DNA of 64,000 nucleotides from Fodinibius sediminis (GCF_900182555.1 NZ_FXTH01000005.1:186001-250000); one strand, 5' to 3'; shown: positions 9,384 through 19,001, counted from the first letter of the stretch. Made by a program: numbers and translations. Notes: a model not told the origin generated them from the letters alone.

Positions 9384-10331
9384 GGTTTCCGACTGATGGT
9401 CCTGCCCGAGGATATCCTGGTACAACTGCGGCCGGCGGGCATTACGGTATCGCCATCCGCCAGACTGTTTTAATTTTTCTCTGGTAATGCGTGCGACAGT
9501 AATTTCATCATCAAAAGATTTTATCTCGGAAAGTACTTCGCCATAGGGATCGAGAATCATGGAATTGCCATTTTTAAGCTGATCACCGTCGTATCCTATC
9601 GGGTTGGTGAAAGCATAGTACACGCCGTTGTCATAGGCGCGGGCGGGCAGCCACCGCATAAGCCATCGCCGGCCCTTGGGTCCGTCAAATTCGAGACGCA
9701 GTGAAACGGGATCGTCTTTTCGGTTTTGCCAAAGGGCATCATCCACGAAGCCTCTGCCGGGCATGGTGGAGGGGGTGCAACCGGTCACATGGGGCGCAAA
9801 GATCACCTCTGCGCCCAACAGGGCCGTCGCACGTACATTTTCGATAATATTATTGTCGTAGCAAATGAGAATGCCGCATTTCCATCCAAGAAGGTCAAAG
9901 ACCACGTATTCGTTGCCCGGTGAGATATGGCCATTGATGAAGGGATGCAGTTTTCTGAATTTGGCCAGTACTTCATCTCCTGAGACCGCAATGTAGGTGT
10001 TGTAGAACATATCATTCTCCTGTTCCACCAGTCCGGCGAGTATAGGGAGATCATATTGTTTTGACAGATCCATTAACTTTTGTGTACTTTTGCCACCGGG
10101 TACTTCTTCTGCCAGTTCATTCATCTCCCCGAGGCCCAGATCCCTGGTAAAAGTATAGGCCGTAATGCACATTTCATGGAAACTGATAAGGTCTGCTCCT
10201 TCCTGTTTGGCCTGACTGGTCAGCTTTTCAATGACAGACAGGTTGTAGGCTTTATCTCCGTCTCTGGGTTGAAACTGGGCAACGGCAATATTGAGATGTT
10301 GGTTTTCTTTGTGGTTGTTCATTGTCATCAT
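9342..10331 (-). CDS. Carbon-nitrogen hydrolase (nitrilase superfamily)
   Basis: A nitrilase-fold amidase of 329 aa. The Glu-Lys-Cys catalytic triad is visible: E in ISFHEMC, K in KFRKLHPF and C in GILICYDN. These enzymes cleave C-N bonds of small amides or carbamoyl compounds in the cytosol. The substrate is unknown; polyamine-pathway amidases and aliphatic amidases are both possible. The start is one of three closely spaced ATGs (10331, 10328, 10322). It follows the LOG-family gene by 24 nt or more, so the two may be co-transcribed. Confidence 0.85.
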   Translation of the reverse strand: MMTMNNHKENQHLNIAVAQFQPRDGDKAYNLSVIEKLTSQAKQEGADLISFHEMCITAYTFTRDLGLGEMNELAEEVPGGKSTQKLMDLSKQYDLPILAGLVEQENDMFYNTYIAVSGDEVLAKFRKLHPFINGHISPGNEYVVFDLLGWKCGILICYDNNIIENVRATALLGAEVIFAPHVTGCTPSTMPGRGFVDDALWQNRKDDPVSLRLEFDGPKGRRWLMRWLPARAYDNGVYYAFTNPIGYDGDQLKNGNSMILDPYGEVLSEIKSFDDEITVARITREKLKQSGGWRYRNARRPQLYQDILGQDHQSETKPVWMKDEEGKSK

Positions 10332-10355
10332 CTGGTTAAGGTCTGAGAATCTTGC

Positions 10356-10940
10356 TTAGGTGCTGTCGCTGCTTATCCACTTTTCAGTATCGGGCGCTTT
10401 GTAATTTTCAAAATTACTGATCAATTCCTCAGGATCTTTTTCTATCATAAGCAAATTGCGGTGCTCGATTTTTACAAACTGTTCGGCAACGGCATGATCC
10501 AGGAATGAGGCCAGCTGATCGTAGTAACCGGATACATTTATCAGGCCTATGGGCTTCCGATGAAGCCCCAGCTGACTCCAGGTTACTATTTCAAAGAGTT
10601 CTTCGAGGGTGCCGAGACCACCGGGAAGGGCAATAAAGGCATCAGAAAGATCTGCCATCTGTGCCTTGCGTTCATGCATGGATGCTACAACATGCAGATC
10701 AGTCAGCTTGTTGTGTGCTACTTCCTTCCTGACCAGGTCTTCAGGGATAATACCTGTCACACGGCCCCCTGCTTCCAGTACACCATCGGCAAGGGCGCCC
10801 ATCACACCCACACTGGCTCCGCCGTAAACCAGTTCAATATCTTTTTGCACGAACAGTTTCGCCAGTTTTCTGGCTCCGTCCCGATAGTATGTTCGTTTTC
10901 CGGGACTTGAACCACAGTAAACACAAATTTTTTCAAGCAT
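10356..10940 (-). CDS. LOG family protein (TIGR00730 type)
   Basis: A Rossmann-like protein of about 194 aa with the family motif PGGLGTLEE and an N-terminal VYCGSSPGKR. Members hydrolyse nucleoside 5'-monophosphates to base and ribose-5-phosphate (cytokinin-riboside phosphoribohydrolase, or PpnN-like nucleosidase). The frame extends upstream to 11018, but those 26 residues lie before the conserved MLEKICVYCGSS start, so I placed the start at 10940. Cytokinin production is not implied, since most bacterial members act on purine or pyrimidine nucleotides. Confidence 0.85.
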   Translation of the reverse strand: MLEKICVYCGSSPGKRTYYRDGARKLAKLFVQKDIELVYGGASVGVMGALADGVLEAGGRVTGIIPEDLVRKEVAHNKLTDLHVVASMHERKAQMADLSDAFIALPGGLGTLEELFEIVTWSQLGLHRKPIGLINVSGYYDQLASFLDHAVAEQFVKIEHRNLLMIEKDPEELISNFENYKAPDTEKWISSDST

Positions 10941-11062
10941 ATGAAACAATAAAGTAATGGTTAATGACACGTGATGCCAAAGCCGGCGTTCCAACTTAAA
11001 AACAGGGAGATACCGCACTGTGCAGGCAGGGTGCTTGCACTCATCTCCGAAGTCTGCTTCCC

Positions 11063-13207
11063 TTACTGTCCCGTCTCGAGGCCTCGACGTTCCAGCAGAT
11101 GCTGCACCTCCGGTTCTTGGCCGCGATAGGCTTTATAGAGTTCCATCGCTTCGCGGCTACCCCCCTGTGAGAGGATGTATTTGCGAAATCGGTCGCCGTT
11201 TTTCTGTTGAAGTCCACCTTGGTTCTGAATATACGCAAAGGCGTCGGCTGCAAGAACTTCGCTCCAGATATAGGCGTAATAACTGGCTGCATAGCCACCG
11301 GCAAAGACATGGGCAAAATAGGGTGATTTATAACGTGGAGGCACAGCTTCCACATCCAGGCCGTATTTTGCAAGGGCCTGCTCCTCGAAAGATTGAACGG
11401 CATCCGGTATTTCCCCCGTCTCGAGCATGTGCCACTCGAGATCCAGCATCGTAGCTGCCAGATATTCCTGGGTATCGAAACCCTGGTTGAAGTCGCGGGC
11501 CGCAATGATTTTATCCAGCAGTTCCTTCGGGATACGCTCTCCGGTTTTGTGGTGAATGGCATAATTCTCAAGAATCCCCGGCTGAATGGCCCAGTCTTCC
11601 TCAAAGGTCGAGGGAAACTCCACGAAGTCGCGTGGCACTGATGTACCGCTCTGGGAAGGGTAGGTGACATCCGAGAAGAGCCCGTGAACCGCATGGCCCA
11701 TTTCATGGAACATGGTGGTCACATTGTCAAAGCTGATGAGGGCGGGCTCACCCTCGGCGGGCTTGGGAATATTCATTACATTCACAATGACCGGCTGCTT
11801 GTGCAGCAGGCGCGACTGTGAAACAAAGGAATTCATCCAGGCCCCGCCCCGCTTGGAGTCGCGCTCAAAGTAATCGGCATAGAAAAGGCCGAGCTGTGAG
11901 CCGTCCTTGTCATAGACATTGAACACGCGGACGTCCGGATGATAGACCGGCAGGTCTTCGCGTTCCTCAAATGTGATACCGAACAGCTTGTGCATGGTGT
12001 AGAAAACACCGTCTTCTAATACGCGGTTCAGTTCAAAATAGGGCCGTACTTCCGACTGGTCGATATTGTATTCGGCCTGGCGTACTTTCTCTGCATAATA
12101 ATTCCAGTCCCACGGCTTAACGTCCCCTTCGATGCCTTCGTTGTGCATCATGCCCTCAATAGCTTCTGCCTCCTTCTCAGTATTGTCGATCACAGGCGGA
12201 ATGAGGTCGGTTAACATAGCAAGAGCCGCATCTGTAGTTTTGGCTGTCTGGGGGTCCAGATTGTAAGCTGCATAATTGGGATAGCCCAGAAGTTCAGCTT
12301 TTTCGGCACGAAGCTGCGCGAGTTCAAGGATAATTGGTCGATTGTCGATACCATTATCCTGGCCAATTCCCCGGTAAGCAGAGGCTTCCCATACTTGCCG
12401 TCGCAGGGAGCGATCGTTTAGATTTTTAAGTATCGGCACCCGGGTGGTATTGGTGATGGTAAGCAAATATTGCCCTTCGTGTCCCCGCTCGGCAGCTGCC
12501 TCCCCGGCAGCTGCGACCCGGTCTTCGCTTAGTCCATCGAGCCTGGTTACATCACGTACCAGCACAGCCCGCTCTTTGGTGATGGCAAGAAGGTTATCCT
12601 GGAATTCAGTGGTCAGCGAAGAGATTCGTTCATTGATTTTGCGCATACGCTCTTTTTCCTCTTCTGTCAGTGCAGCTCCGGCTCGTACAAAATCGCGGTG
12701 GGTATCTTCCAGCAGTTTGAGCGAGGCTGTGTCGAGGTTCAGCTGCTCCCGTCGTTCATAGAGCGTCTTTACCCGGTCAAAGAGTGTTGGATTCAACAGG
12801 ATATTATCAGAGTGAGCTGCCAGTTTTGGTGCCATTTCTTTTTGAATTTCCTGGATCTTCTCATTGGTATGGGCCGAAGTCAGATTATAGAATACCGAAC
12901 TGGTGCGCTGCAGGAGCTGACCGCTCTTTTCCATGGCCACAACGGTATTTTCGAAGGTGGGGGGATCGGGATTGGAGGCAATATCCTTCATCTGTTCGAG
13001 TTCCCGCTGCATGCCAGCCTCAAAAGCGGGTCTGAAGTGTTTAATCTGAATAGCATTGAAGTCGGGAGCTTCAAAGGCAAGGGCGCTGGGAGAAAACAGG
13101 GGATTGTCGTTCATATCTGTTGATTGACTGTTGGTTTTATTACAGGCGGAAACCATCAGGCAGCCTGCTAGAATCAGAGTGTAGAGTGATAGAAATTTCA
13201 TCATCAT
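11063..13207 (-). CDS. M3 family oligopeptidase, lipoprotein
   Basis: A zinc metallopeptidase of the M3 (Dcp / oligopeptidase A) family, 714 aa. The HExxH motif is in TMFHEMGHAVHG, with a downstream Glu in STFEEDW that fits the third zinc ligand. The N-terminus has a short hydrophobic stretch ending in a lipobox (VSAC), so it is predicted to be lipid-anchored in the envelope, cutting short peptides in the periplasm. Starts at 13207, 13204 and 13201 (MMMK) are all possible. A -7 promoter element lies 35-41 nt upstream. It appears to be a single-gene unit separate from the oxidase operon. Confidence 0.92.
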   Translation of the reverse strand: MMMKFLSLYTLILAGCLMVSACNKTNSQSTDMNDNPLFSPSALAFEAPDFNAIQIKHFRPAFEAGMQRELEQMKDIASNPDPPTFENTVVAMEKSGQLLQRTSSVFYNLTSAHTNEKIQEIQKEMAPKLAAHSDNILLNPTLFDRVKTLYERREQLNLDTASLKLLEDTHRDFVRAGAALTEEEKERMRKINERISSLTTEFQDNLLAITKERAVLVRDVTRLDGLSEDRVAAAGEAAAERGHEGQYLLTITNTTRVPILKNLNDRSLRRQVWEASAYRGIGQDNGIDNRPIILELAQLRAEKAELLGYPNYAAYNLDPQTAKTTDAALAMLTDLIPPVIDNTEKEAEAIEGMMHNEGIEGDVKPWDWNYYAEKVRQAEYNIDQSEVRPYFELNRVLEDGVFYTMHKLFGITFEEREDLPVYHPDVRVFNVYDKDGSQLGLFYADYFERDSKRGGAWMNSFVSQSRLLHKQPVIVNVMNIPKPAEGEPALISFDNVTTMFHEMGHAVHGLFSDVTYPSQSGTSVPRDFVEFPSTFEEDWAIQPGILENYAIHHKTGERIPKELLDKIIAARDFNQGFDTQEYLAATMLDLEWHMLETGEIPDAVQSFEEQALAKYGLDVEAVPPRYKSPYFAHVFAGGYAASYYAYIWSEVLAADAFAYIQNQGGLQQKNGDRFRKYILSQGGSREAMELYKAYRGQEPEVQHLLERRGLETGQ

Positions 13208-13241
13208 TAGGTCAAAATGAAGAGTTGTGGGAATCGGTGCT

Positions 13242-13249
13242 CAAAGGTA
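13242..13249 (-). promoter_or_regulatory. -7 promoter element for the M3 peptidase
   Basis: The minus strand reads TACCTTTG, an exact TAnnTTTG box, 35-41 nt before the clustered start codons. Upstream is a TTTTTTTC run rather than a clean TTTG at the ideal distance, so the -33 half is weak. Confidence 0.45.
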
Positions 13250-13730
13250 CGGATTACAGGGAAAAAAATAGTAATGCAGGCGGGGATTTAAAATTTTTAA
13301 AATCAGTGATGGCAGTGACCTATTGCGAAACGGCATCAATGATTTAAGCGGTAAGCTGGATGCCTGCGGCATGGGCATCCGGGATGGCGGGAGGTATTGC
13401 AAGTTTTCGGGGCCTGGAACCTGGACTGAGCATTCCCGCTGATTGATGACACAGGCATCGTAATTCTATGATCGGTTTCAAAAACCTTCCATTGGATCAT
13501 AAACGTCATGAATATTCTGGGGCAATCGAGTTCAGATGTTCGGCGTATCCGATAAATCTATCCGCTTAGTCACCTTGAGGGTGCATATGGTGCGTGTCTT
13601 ATCGGGGTTTCCCAGACTGTATGGAAGGCAATTATCCCAGCTCAGTATTGGGAAGGTCGCCCGGAAAGTTGGGTTGCTCATGACGTAAGCAAGACATAGA
13701 ACAGAAGACCGGCGACAAGGAGGGGGGCAA
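13250..13730. other. Gene-free stretch between M3 peptidase promoter and oxidase operon terminator
   Basis: About 480 nt without a credible coding frame. The only structure I see is a short inverted repeat, GGATGCC ... GGCATCC, around 13359-13380, with no T-run. Base composition resembles the neighbours. It may be decayed coding sequence, but I recognise no protein remnant. Confidence 0.5.
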
Positions 13731-13765
13731 TTAAAAAAGCCGGTTCTTCAAGACAAGAACCGGCT
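13731..13765 (-). terminator. Rho-independent terminator of the act-cox operon
   Basis: A perfect 11-bp inverted repeat, AGCCGGTTCTT (13738-13748) and AAGAACCGGCT (13755-13765), with a 6-nt loop. On the minus strand it is followed by TTTTTT. It lies 30 nt past the last oxidase gene and closes the operon that begins at 27081. Confidence 0.85.
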
Positions 13766-13794
13766 GGTCAAGGTTGCGTAAGTTCAGCTGCTAT

Positions 13795-14097
13795 CTAGAA
13801 ACCAGGTATCACTTCCGGACGGAAAAGAGTATCAAGCAGGGTAAATCCTACCAGTAGTGCCAGGAAGGCGATAGAGGCCAGAAAAAGCATCAGGTTGAAG
13901 CGCTCGTCCCAGTACAGGTTCATAAAGAACAGTGCTACCAGGGATGCCTTGGCAACAGCCACTGCCATGGCTACAATAATGGACCATGGATTAGGAAGGT
14001 GCAGATAGTGAACAACAACGGTGAGTACTGTTAGCACCAGGAGGGCGCCGGCTACACCTAACAGGGTTTTATCGGTCGAAATATGATGTCCGCTCAT
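13795..14097 (-). CDS. Cytochrome c oxidase subunit IV (small membrane subunit)
   Basis: A 100-aa protein with three hydrophobic helices and the HYLHLPNPW and ALFFMNLYWDERFN segments seen in prokaryotic subunit IV (CyoD/CoxF-like) proteins. It is a non-catalytic subunit that packs against subunits I/III of a heme-copper oxidase. It is the last gene of the operon, 24 nt after subunit III, and a strong terminator follows. Confidence 0.88.
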   Translation of the reverse strand: MSGHHISTDKTLLGVAGALLVLTVLTVVVHYLHLPNPWSIIVAMAVAVAKASLVALFFMNLYWDERFNLMLFLASIAFLALLVGFTLLDTLFRPEVIPGF

Positions 14098-14121
14098 AGG
14101 AGAAAAAGTCGTTTTGGGTTA

Positions 14122-14775
14122 TCAATCAATTAGATAGAACAGGGGGAAGAGGAAAATCCAGATGATATCAACCAGGTGCCAGTAAAGGCCGGTGATCTCA
14201 ACCGGGGTGTAGTATTCACTGTCAAAATGCCCCTTCATGGAACGCAGCAGCAGCCAAACCATCAGTCCGATGCCGATCACCACGTGAATGCCGTGCAGGC
14301 CGGTCATCAGATAATACAGACTAAAAAACACATTGGCCTTGGGATGGTCGATGCCATCAAAGGCATAGAATTCGCCCGGAAAGATTCCCAGGTGAAATTT
14401 GTGGGTCCATTCGAAATACTTGATTACCATAAAGATTGCTGCCAGTGCAATGGTGATGCCCAGGTTTATGGCAATATTTCGTTTCTGGTTGAGCTGGGCC
14501 GACTTGATAGCCATGGCGACAGTGAGACTACTGCCGATAAGCACGATGGTGTTGACACCGCCCCAGAGGGTGTTGAGTTCTTCTGAGGCCATTACAAAGA
14601 GTTCCGGGTACCACAGGCGATAAACAATGTAGGCGGCAAAGAGTCCGCCGAAAAAGAGGATCTCCGTTACCAGGAATACCCACATCCCCATTTTGGCAGC
14701 GTCGAACTGTTGCTCCGCATCCACAAAATGATGCTGGAAGAATTGTGAATGCGTGGAGGTTGAATGATTTGCCAT
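14122..14775 (-). CDS. ctaE: Cytochrome c oxidase subunit III
   Basis: 217 aa with about five membrane helices. Family features include FLVTEILFFGGLFAAY near the first helix, GLHGIHVVIG, and the C-terminal YWHLVDIIWIFLFPLFYL. Subunit III stabilises subunit I and the proton-uptake path. It is shorter than the seven-helix mitochondrial type and lacks the first two helices, as in many caa3/bo3 oxidases. It lies between subunit I and subunit IV. Confidence 0.93.
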   Translation of the reverse strand: MANHSTSTHSQFFQHHFVDAEQQFDAAKMGMWVFLVTEILFFGGLFAAYIVYRLWYPELFVMASEELNTLWGGVNTIVLIGSSLTVAMAIKSAQLNQKRNIAINLGITIALAAIFMVIKYFEWTHKFHLGIFPGEFYAFDGIDHPKANVFFSLYYLMTGLHGIHVVIGIGLMVWLLLRSMKGHFDSEYYTPVEITGLYWHLVDIIWIFLFPLFYLID

Positions 14776-14812
14776 AATTCAGATTCTGCTGTTTTTATAA
14801 TTTTAAACTGAG

Positions 14813-16549
14813 TTATTCCGCTTTGGTTGGTTCCTGGCTGCTGACTTCGGCCTCATGCTGGGGCGCATGTCCGTGCCCGTTTTCAGCAAGTCCCAGCTGA
14901 AATTCATCCATCGGTTTGTGATAGTCGTACGGACCGTTGATAATCACCGGTGTGTGATGGAAGTTATGCAGTGGCGGCAGAGAGTTTACTTGCCATTCCA
15001 GCGCCCGGCTGCCCCAGGGATTGGGCTCTGCTTTCTTACCTTTATAGAGCGACCTGATGAGATAGTAGAAGATCATCATGAAACCGATTCCCAGAATGTA
15101 GGAACCGACGGTAGAAATCTGGTGGTAAATCTGGAACTGCTCGATGTAGTTGAAATAACGACGGGGCATACCCAGCGAACCCATGACAAACTGGGGCAGG
15201 AAAGTTACATTGAATCCAATAAAGATTGTCACACAGGAAATCTTGGCCATGGTTTCGTTGTACATACGTCCTGTCATTTTGGGCCACCAGTAGTGTACGC
15301 CAGCCAGAAAAGCCATTACCATACCACCGACCATCACAAAGTGGAAGTGAGCTACAACGTAGTAGGTATCGTGCAAGTGCACATTCAAGGCGATAGAACC
15401 CAGTACAATTCCGGTTAATCCTCCCACAAGGAAAAGGAAGAAAAATCCAAAGATGTAAAGCAGTGGGGAGGCCACCCTGATGGATCCCTTGTAGAGTGTG
15501 GCTGTCCAGTTAAACATCTTGATTCCGGTGGGAATACCGACCAGGAACGTCAGGAATGAGAAGACCATGGAAGCCAGCGAGGCCTGCCCGGAAACGAACA
15601 TATGGTGTCCCCAAACCAGGAAACCGATGAAGGCAATGGCCAGTGAGGAGAGGGCAATGGCCCAGTAGCCGAAAATATGCTTCTTGGAGAAGGTTGAGAT
15701 AACCTCCGAGACTATACCAAAACCGGGTACAATCATGATATATACGGCCGGGTGGCTGTAGAACCAGAAGAAGTGCTGATAGAGCACCGGGTCACCACCG
15801 AGTGCGGGATCAAAAATGCCAATTCCAAGAATACGCTCCATGCCAACGAGAGCCAGTGTGATGGCCAATACAGGCGTGGCCAGAATCTGGATGATGCTGG
15901 TTGCATAGAGGCTCCAGCAGAAAAGAGAGAGCTTGTCCCAGCTGAGGCCGGGCGCCCGCATTTTATGGATGGTCGTAATAAAGTTCACACCCGTAAGGAT
16001 GGAGGAAAACCCAATTACAAAAACACCAAAGGTCATAATGGTAACTGCCCCGCCGGTTGTCGACGAGTAGGGAGTATAGAACGTCCAGCCTGTATCAATT
16101 CCTCCGTTGACAATGGAGATCAGGGCAATGAGTGCCCCGGCAACATAGAGGTAATAGCTTAGCAGGTTCAGCCTGGGAAAGGCTACATCCTTGGCACCCA
16201 GCTGCAGCGGCAGGAAAAAGTTGCCCAGTGCGGCGGGAACCGAAGGCACCAGGAAGAGAAATACCATAATAGCCCCGTGAAGGGTGAAGATCTGGTTGTA
16301 GGTATTGGCCTCGATAAAGGTCTTGGCGGGGGTCCAGAGTTCGGTGCGGACCAGCAGGGCCATAATGCCTCCTACAAAAAAGAAGAAGGTGACGGAGGCC
16401 AGGTACATGAGGCCGATCTTCTTGTGGTCAACCGTGGTTAACCAGGCCCATAATCCGGTCTCTTCATTTAGGTAATGTTGATCAGGATCAGATTCCGGTT
16501 CATATCGTTGAACCTGAATTTTTTTAAGGTTTGTTTCTGCAGTAGCCAT
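14813..16549 (-). CDS. ctaD: Cytochrome c oxidase subunit I, A2-type heme-copper oxidase
   Basis: The 578-aa catalytic subunit with about twelve helices, carrying heme a and the heme a3-CuB centre. Heme and CuB histidines are in [10 protein letters not shown], the helix VI YSHPAVY (H266, Y270 His-Tyr pair), WGHHMF and HFHFVM. Helix VI has YSHPAVY (264-270) in place of the E-containing GHPEVY of A1 oxidases. This is the hallmark of A2-type enzymes such as the Rhodothermus caa3 oxidase, where Tyr-Ser replaces the D-channel Glu. It ends with a disordered Glu/His-rich tail. It is separated from subunit II by one nucleotide. Confidence 0.96.
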   Translation of the reverse strand: MATAETNLKKIQVQRYEPESDPDQHYLNEETGLWAWLTTVDHKKIGLMYLASVTFFFFVGGIMALLVRTELWTPAKTFIEANTYNQIFTLHGAIMVFLFLVPSVPAALGNFFLPLQLGAKDVAFPRLNLLSYYLYVAGALIALISIVNGGIDTGWTFYTPYSSTTGGAVTIMTFGVFVIGFSSILTGVNFITTIHKMRAPGLSWDKLSLFCWSLYATSIIQILATPVLAITLALVGMERILGIGIFDPALGGDPVLYQHFFWFYSHPAVYIMIVPGFGIVSEVISTFSKKHIFGYWAIALSSLAIAFIGFLVWGHHMFVSGQASLASMVFSFLTFLVGIPTGIKMFNWTATLYKGSIRVASPLLYIFGFFFLFLVGGLTGIVLGSIALNVHLHDTYYVVAHFHFVMVGGMVMAFLAGVHYWWPKMTGRMYNETMAKISCVTIFIGFNVTFLPQFVMGSLGMPRRYFNYIEQFQIYHQISTVGSYILGIGFMMIFYYLIRSLYKGKKAEPNPWGSRALEWQVNSLPPLHNFHHTPVIINGPYDYHKPMDEFQLGLAENGHGHAPQHEAEVSSQEPTKAE

Positions 16550-16550
16550 A

Positions 16551-17501
16551 TTAGTTCAGTGTTTTTATGTATTCTATAATAGCATTGATCTGGTCGTCGT
16601 TGAGCTGTCCCTGATAGGTGTTCATTACATCGGGATAGCCTTCCACGACTTTGGCGCTGGGCTCGAGGATCGACTCGCGGAGATAATTTTCATCGACGGT
16701 GACCGTCGATCCGTCGGTCAGTGTTTCCTCACTTTCAAAGACACCCTGCCAGGTCGGACCGGTCATGCTGGTGCCGTCTGTGGAGTGGCAGGTGGTACAG
16801 GCCCATTCCGTAGCCAGTTGTTCTCCCCATTCGGCGGGGGCAAGATCTTCCGGTTTGGAGCCACCGCCGGCATTATCTGCAAGCCAGCTGTCAAACTCTT
16901 CTTCTTCGTGAACAATAACCTGGGCAGTCATATCGGAGTGGGAGGTACCGCAGTATTCGGTACAGAATACGATTGACTCACCGGTCTCCTTGGCCGTAAA
17001 CCAGAGTTCGGTATAGCGCCCGGGTACCACGTCCTGCTTGATGCGGTAATCCGGAACATAAAAGGAGTGGATGACGTCGTTGGAACTCATGATCAGCTTG
17101 ACAGGGCGCCCGGCGGGAACATGCAGCTCCCCATTGGTTCTTGCACCATTTTCGTAGGTAAACTGCCAGATCCACTTCTGCCCGGTCACGTTAATCTCAT
17201 AGGCGTCATCCGGAGCCACTCGCTGTTCCATGAATACCTGGTAACCCCATCCAAATACAATGAGAACCATGATGAGGGGAATAACGGACCAGGTAACCTC
17301 CAGTTTGTTGTTATGGGTGATGAGGGGGGTAACTTCATCCTCCGACTTGCGCCGGTATTTATATACAAAGTAGATAAGTACGCCTATGAGTCCTATGGTG
17401 AGGACCAGGCCGCTCAGGTGAACAAACCAAAAAAGAGTGTCTGTCTGGTGGGCCAGCGTTGATTTCGCCGGGGGTAGTAGTAGATCGTTAAGCGCTTCCA
17501 T
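16551..17501 (-). CDS. ctaC: Cytochrome c oxidase subunit II fused to cytochrome c (caa3 type)
   Basis: 316 aa. Two N-terminal membrane helices (about residues 22-45 and 70-92) are followed by the CuA cupredoxin domain with ligands C180, C184, H188 and M191 in [14 protein letters not shown]-terminal class I cytochrome c domain has heme site C235-T-T-C-H239 and a likely axial Met in PDVM. The fused heme makes this a caa3 oxidase taking electrons straight from the ACIII cytochromes. The start overlaps the SCO gene by 14 nt. The c-domain is strikingly like the C-terminal domain of the ActE homologue in this same operon. Confidence 0.95.
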   Translation of the reverse strand: MEALNDLLLPPAKSTLAHQTDTLFWFVHLSGLVLTIGLIGVLIYFVYKYRRKSEDEVTPLITHNNKLEVTWSVIPLIMVLIVFGWGYQVFMEQRVAPDDAYEINVTGQKWIWQFTYENGARTNGELHVPAGRPVKLIMSSNDVIHSFYVPDYRIKQDVVPGRYTELWFTAKETGESIVFCTEYCGTSHSDMTAQVIVHEEEEFDSWLADNAGGGSKPEDLAPAEWGEQLATEWACTTCHSTDGTSMTGPTWQGVFESEETLTDGSTVTVDENYLRESILEPSAKVVEGYPDVMNTYQGQLNDDQINAIIEYIKTLN

Positions 17502-18336
17502 TCGGTTTTTTTATTTGCTTTTCATTAGTAGAATATCGGTATCGTACCCACATAAAGCCAAGAAATATAGCCAGAATTATCATGGTAGCAAAGCCGCCAA
17601 CCTTCATAATTCGCCAGGCAACGGGGGTATAGGAGTTGGAATCCGCGTCGTACTGGTAGCAGTAGAGCAGTACCTGTTCAGCAGTGCTGCCTATTTTGCC
17701 GTCTGCCGCCTCGTAAAGTGCATTCCGCATGTTAAATTCGTCGAACTTAAGGCCGTAGAGATACCGCGTTATTGTTCCATCGGGACTTAAAAACATGATG
17801 GCCGCCCCATGGGCATACTGACCGTTTTCCAATTTTTTGAAATCATAGCCCACGGCCTCGGTCAGTGTTCTGATACTTTCTTTGTTGCCGGTCAGAAAAT
17901 GCCATCCATTTTCAGCACCTTCCCTGTCCAGCCTGTTCAAAAATCGATTTTTGTTCTCAGCAGCCAGCTTGGGGCCCTCCTCAGAATCGAAACTGAAAGT
18001 GATAATATTATAGTCGGTAGCCGGGCTCCATTTCAGGTCTTTCACTCCTTTGAAAATGGCCTCTTTAATCATAGAGCAAAGCTGAGGACATTCATAATAG
18101 ACCGGGTTTAACAGCACCGGCTTGTCATCCTCAAAAAGTTCCCCCAGAAGTATTGAATCACCTTCGGCAGTAGCAAACTTCAGGTCTAACGGTATTTTCT
18201 GTCCCAGCTGTTCCGTGACTCCTATATTTTGCAGGTCTTTCGGTTTCTGCTGGTTAAGCTGTGCTGCGGAGTCTACAGGTTGTAGGAGAAAGCCTAAAAG
18301 CAATAGCACTACAGCTAATGGTCCTACATAACGCAT
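17488..18336 (-). CDS. SCO1/SenC-family copper chaperone
   Basis: A thioredoxin-fold protein that delivers copper to CuA of subunit II. The copper-binding Cys pair is in YYECPQLC and the distal His in YAHGAAIMFL. The start was set to ATG 18336 because it begins a proper signal peptide (MRYVGP then a leucine-rich stretch); a GTG frame extends to 18372. There is also a C-terminal membrane helix (GGFATMIILAIFLGF), so the thiol domain would face the periplasm held at its C-end. Its place directly before subunit II fits its job. Confidence 0.92.
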   Translation of the reverse strand: MRYVGPLAVVLLLLGFLLQPVDSAAQLNQQKPKDLQNIGVTEQLGQKIPLDLKFATAEGDSILLGELFEDDKPVLLNPVYYECPQLCSMIKEAIFKGVKDLKWSPATDYNIITFSFDSEEGPKLAAENKNRFLNRLDREGAENGWHFLTGNKESIRTLTEAVGYDFKKLENGQYAHGAAIMFLSPDGTITRYLYGLKFDEFNMRNALYEAADGKIGSTAEQVLLYCYQYDADSNSYTPVAWRIMKVGGFATMIILAIFLGFMWVRYRYSTNEKQIKKPNGSA

Positions 18337-18446
18337 ATGTTTGTAATCGTTACTATGATACTCTGCAAACACCCTTTATAAGGGCCGTCTTTGACCGCAG
18401 GGCGAGGTTGGATAGAGCCTCATTTATGTTGCAGTAACCCGGTTAG

Positions 18447-19001
18447 TTATTCCGCATCGACAGCCATTTCACTAATGACGCTGTCGATGGGCATTCTATA
18501 GGTGCCTTCTTCAAGATTAATGACACCAAAAGTTGATAATTTCTCTTCTGCCTCCTTCTTGAGCTCGTTGGCTTGGTAGTACTCACCGCTCTGGGCCGAC
18601 ACACGGTTTTGCAGCGAGCTCTTGTTGGTCTGATACATCTCAAACAGTGCCTGTACAAAAACCAGCACCAGGATAATCCCCAGCACACTCCAGAAGATCA
18701 GGCGTTTGTAGTTCAGATGGTCGAACATCACCCCGTGTTCCAGGGAACTGGCCACTTCTTCATCACTGACATCCAGTTCAACATTTTCCGATTCTTTTTC
18801 GGTCTGTCCGGAAGCTTCAGCGGCTTTTTGGAAAACGTCTTCGCCGCCTTTTTCAAGCTCGGTGGCCCACATTAGAATGATTGAAACGGGGACATCGTAT
18901 TCCTTTGAGAGAGACTCAAGATTCTGTTTGGACTGGTCCAACGCTTTTTGAGCCACCTCTTTTTTGAACTCTGGAGTATAGTTTTTCTCTTCGCTTGTCA
19001 T
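18447..19001 (-). CDS. Membrane protein with N-terminal transposase-type HTH, in the oxidase operon
   Basis: A 184-aa protein of unknown function. Residues 8-57 read like the helix-turn-helix of IS3-type OrfA transposases (PF01527-like): YTPEFKKEVAQKAL, then LSKEYDVP and W-x-TELEKG. A low-complexity acidic linker (60-90) follows, then one strong membrane helix at about 101-121 and a 60-residue tail predicted to be periplasmic. It lies between actF and SCO, co-directional, inside the respiratory operon. It is not a transposase: no catalytic domain and no inverted repeats are present. It may be a membrane-tethered regulator or a structural piece of the supercomplex. No published function is known to me. 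Confidence 0.75.
   Translation of the reverse strand: MTSEEKNYTPEFKKEVAQKALDQSKQNLESLSKEYDVPVSIILMWATELEKGGEDVFQKAAEASGQTEKESENVELDVSDEEVASSLEHGVMFDHLNYKRLIFWSVLGIILVLVFVQALFEMYQTNKSSLQNRVSAQSGEYYQANELKKEAEEKLSTFGVINLEEGTYRMPIDSVISEMAVDAE

Noticed and set aside
10356-10940. Lysine decarboxylase
   Set aside because: Older annotations use that name for PGGxGTxxE proteins; they are LOG-type phosphoribohydrolases, not PLP enzymes.
13208-13730. Hidden small gene or RNA
   Set aside because: No frame of believable composition and only a weak hairpin; nothing resembling a known RNA.
18447-19001. Transposase or insertion sequence
   Set aside because: Only the HTH is transposase-like; there is no DDE domain, no terminal inverted repeats, and the gene lies in phase inside a respiratory operon.
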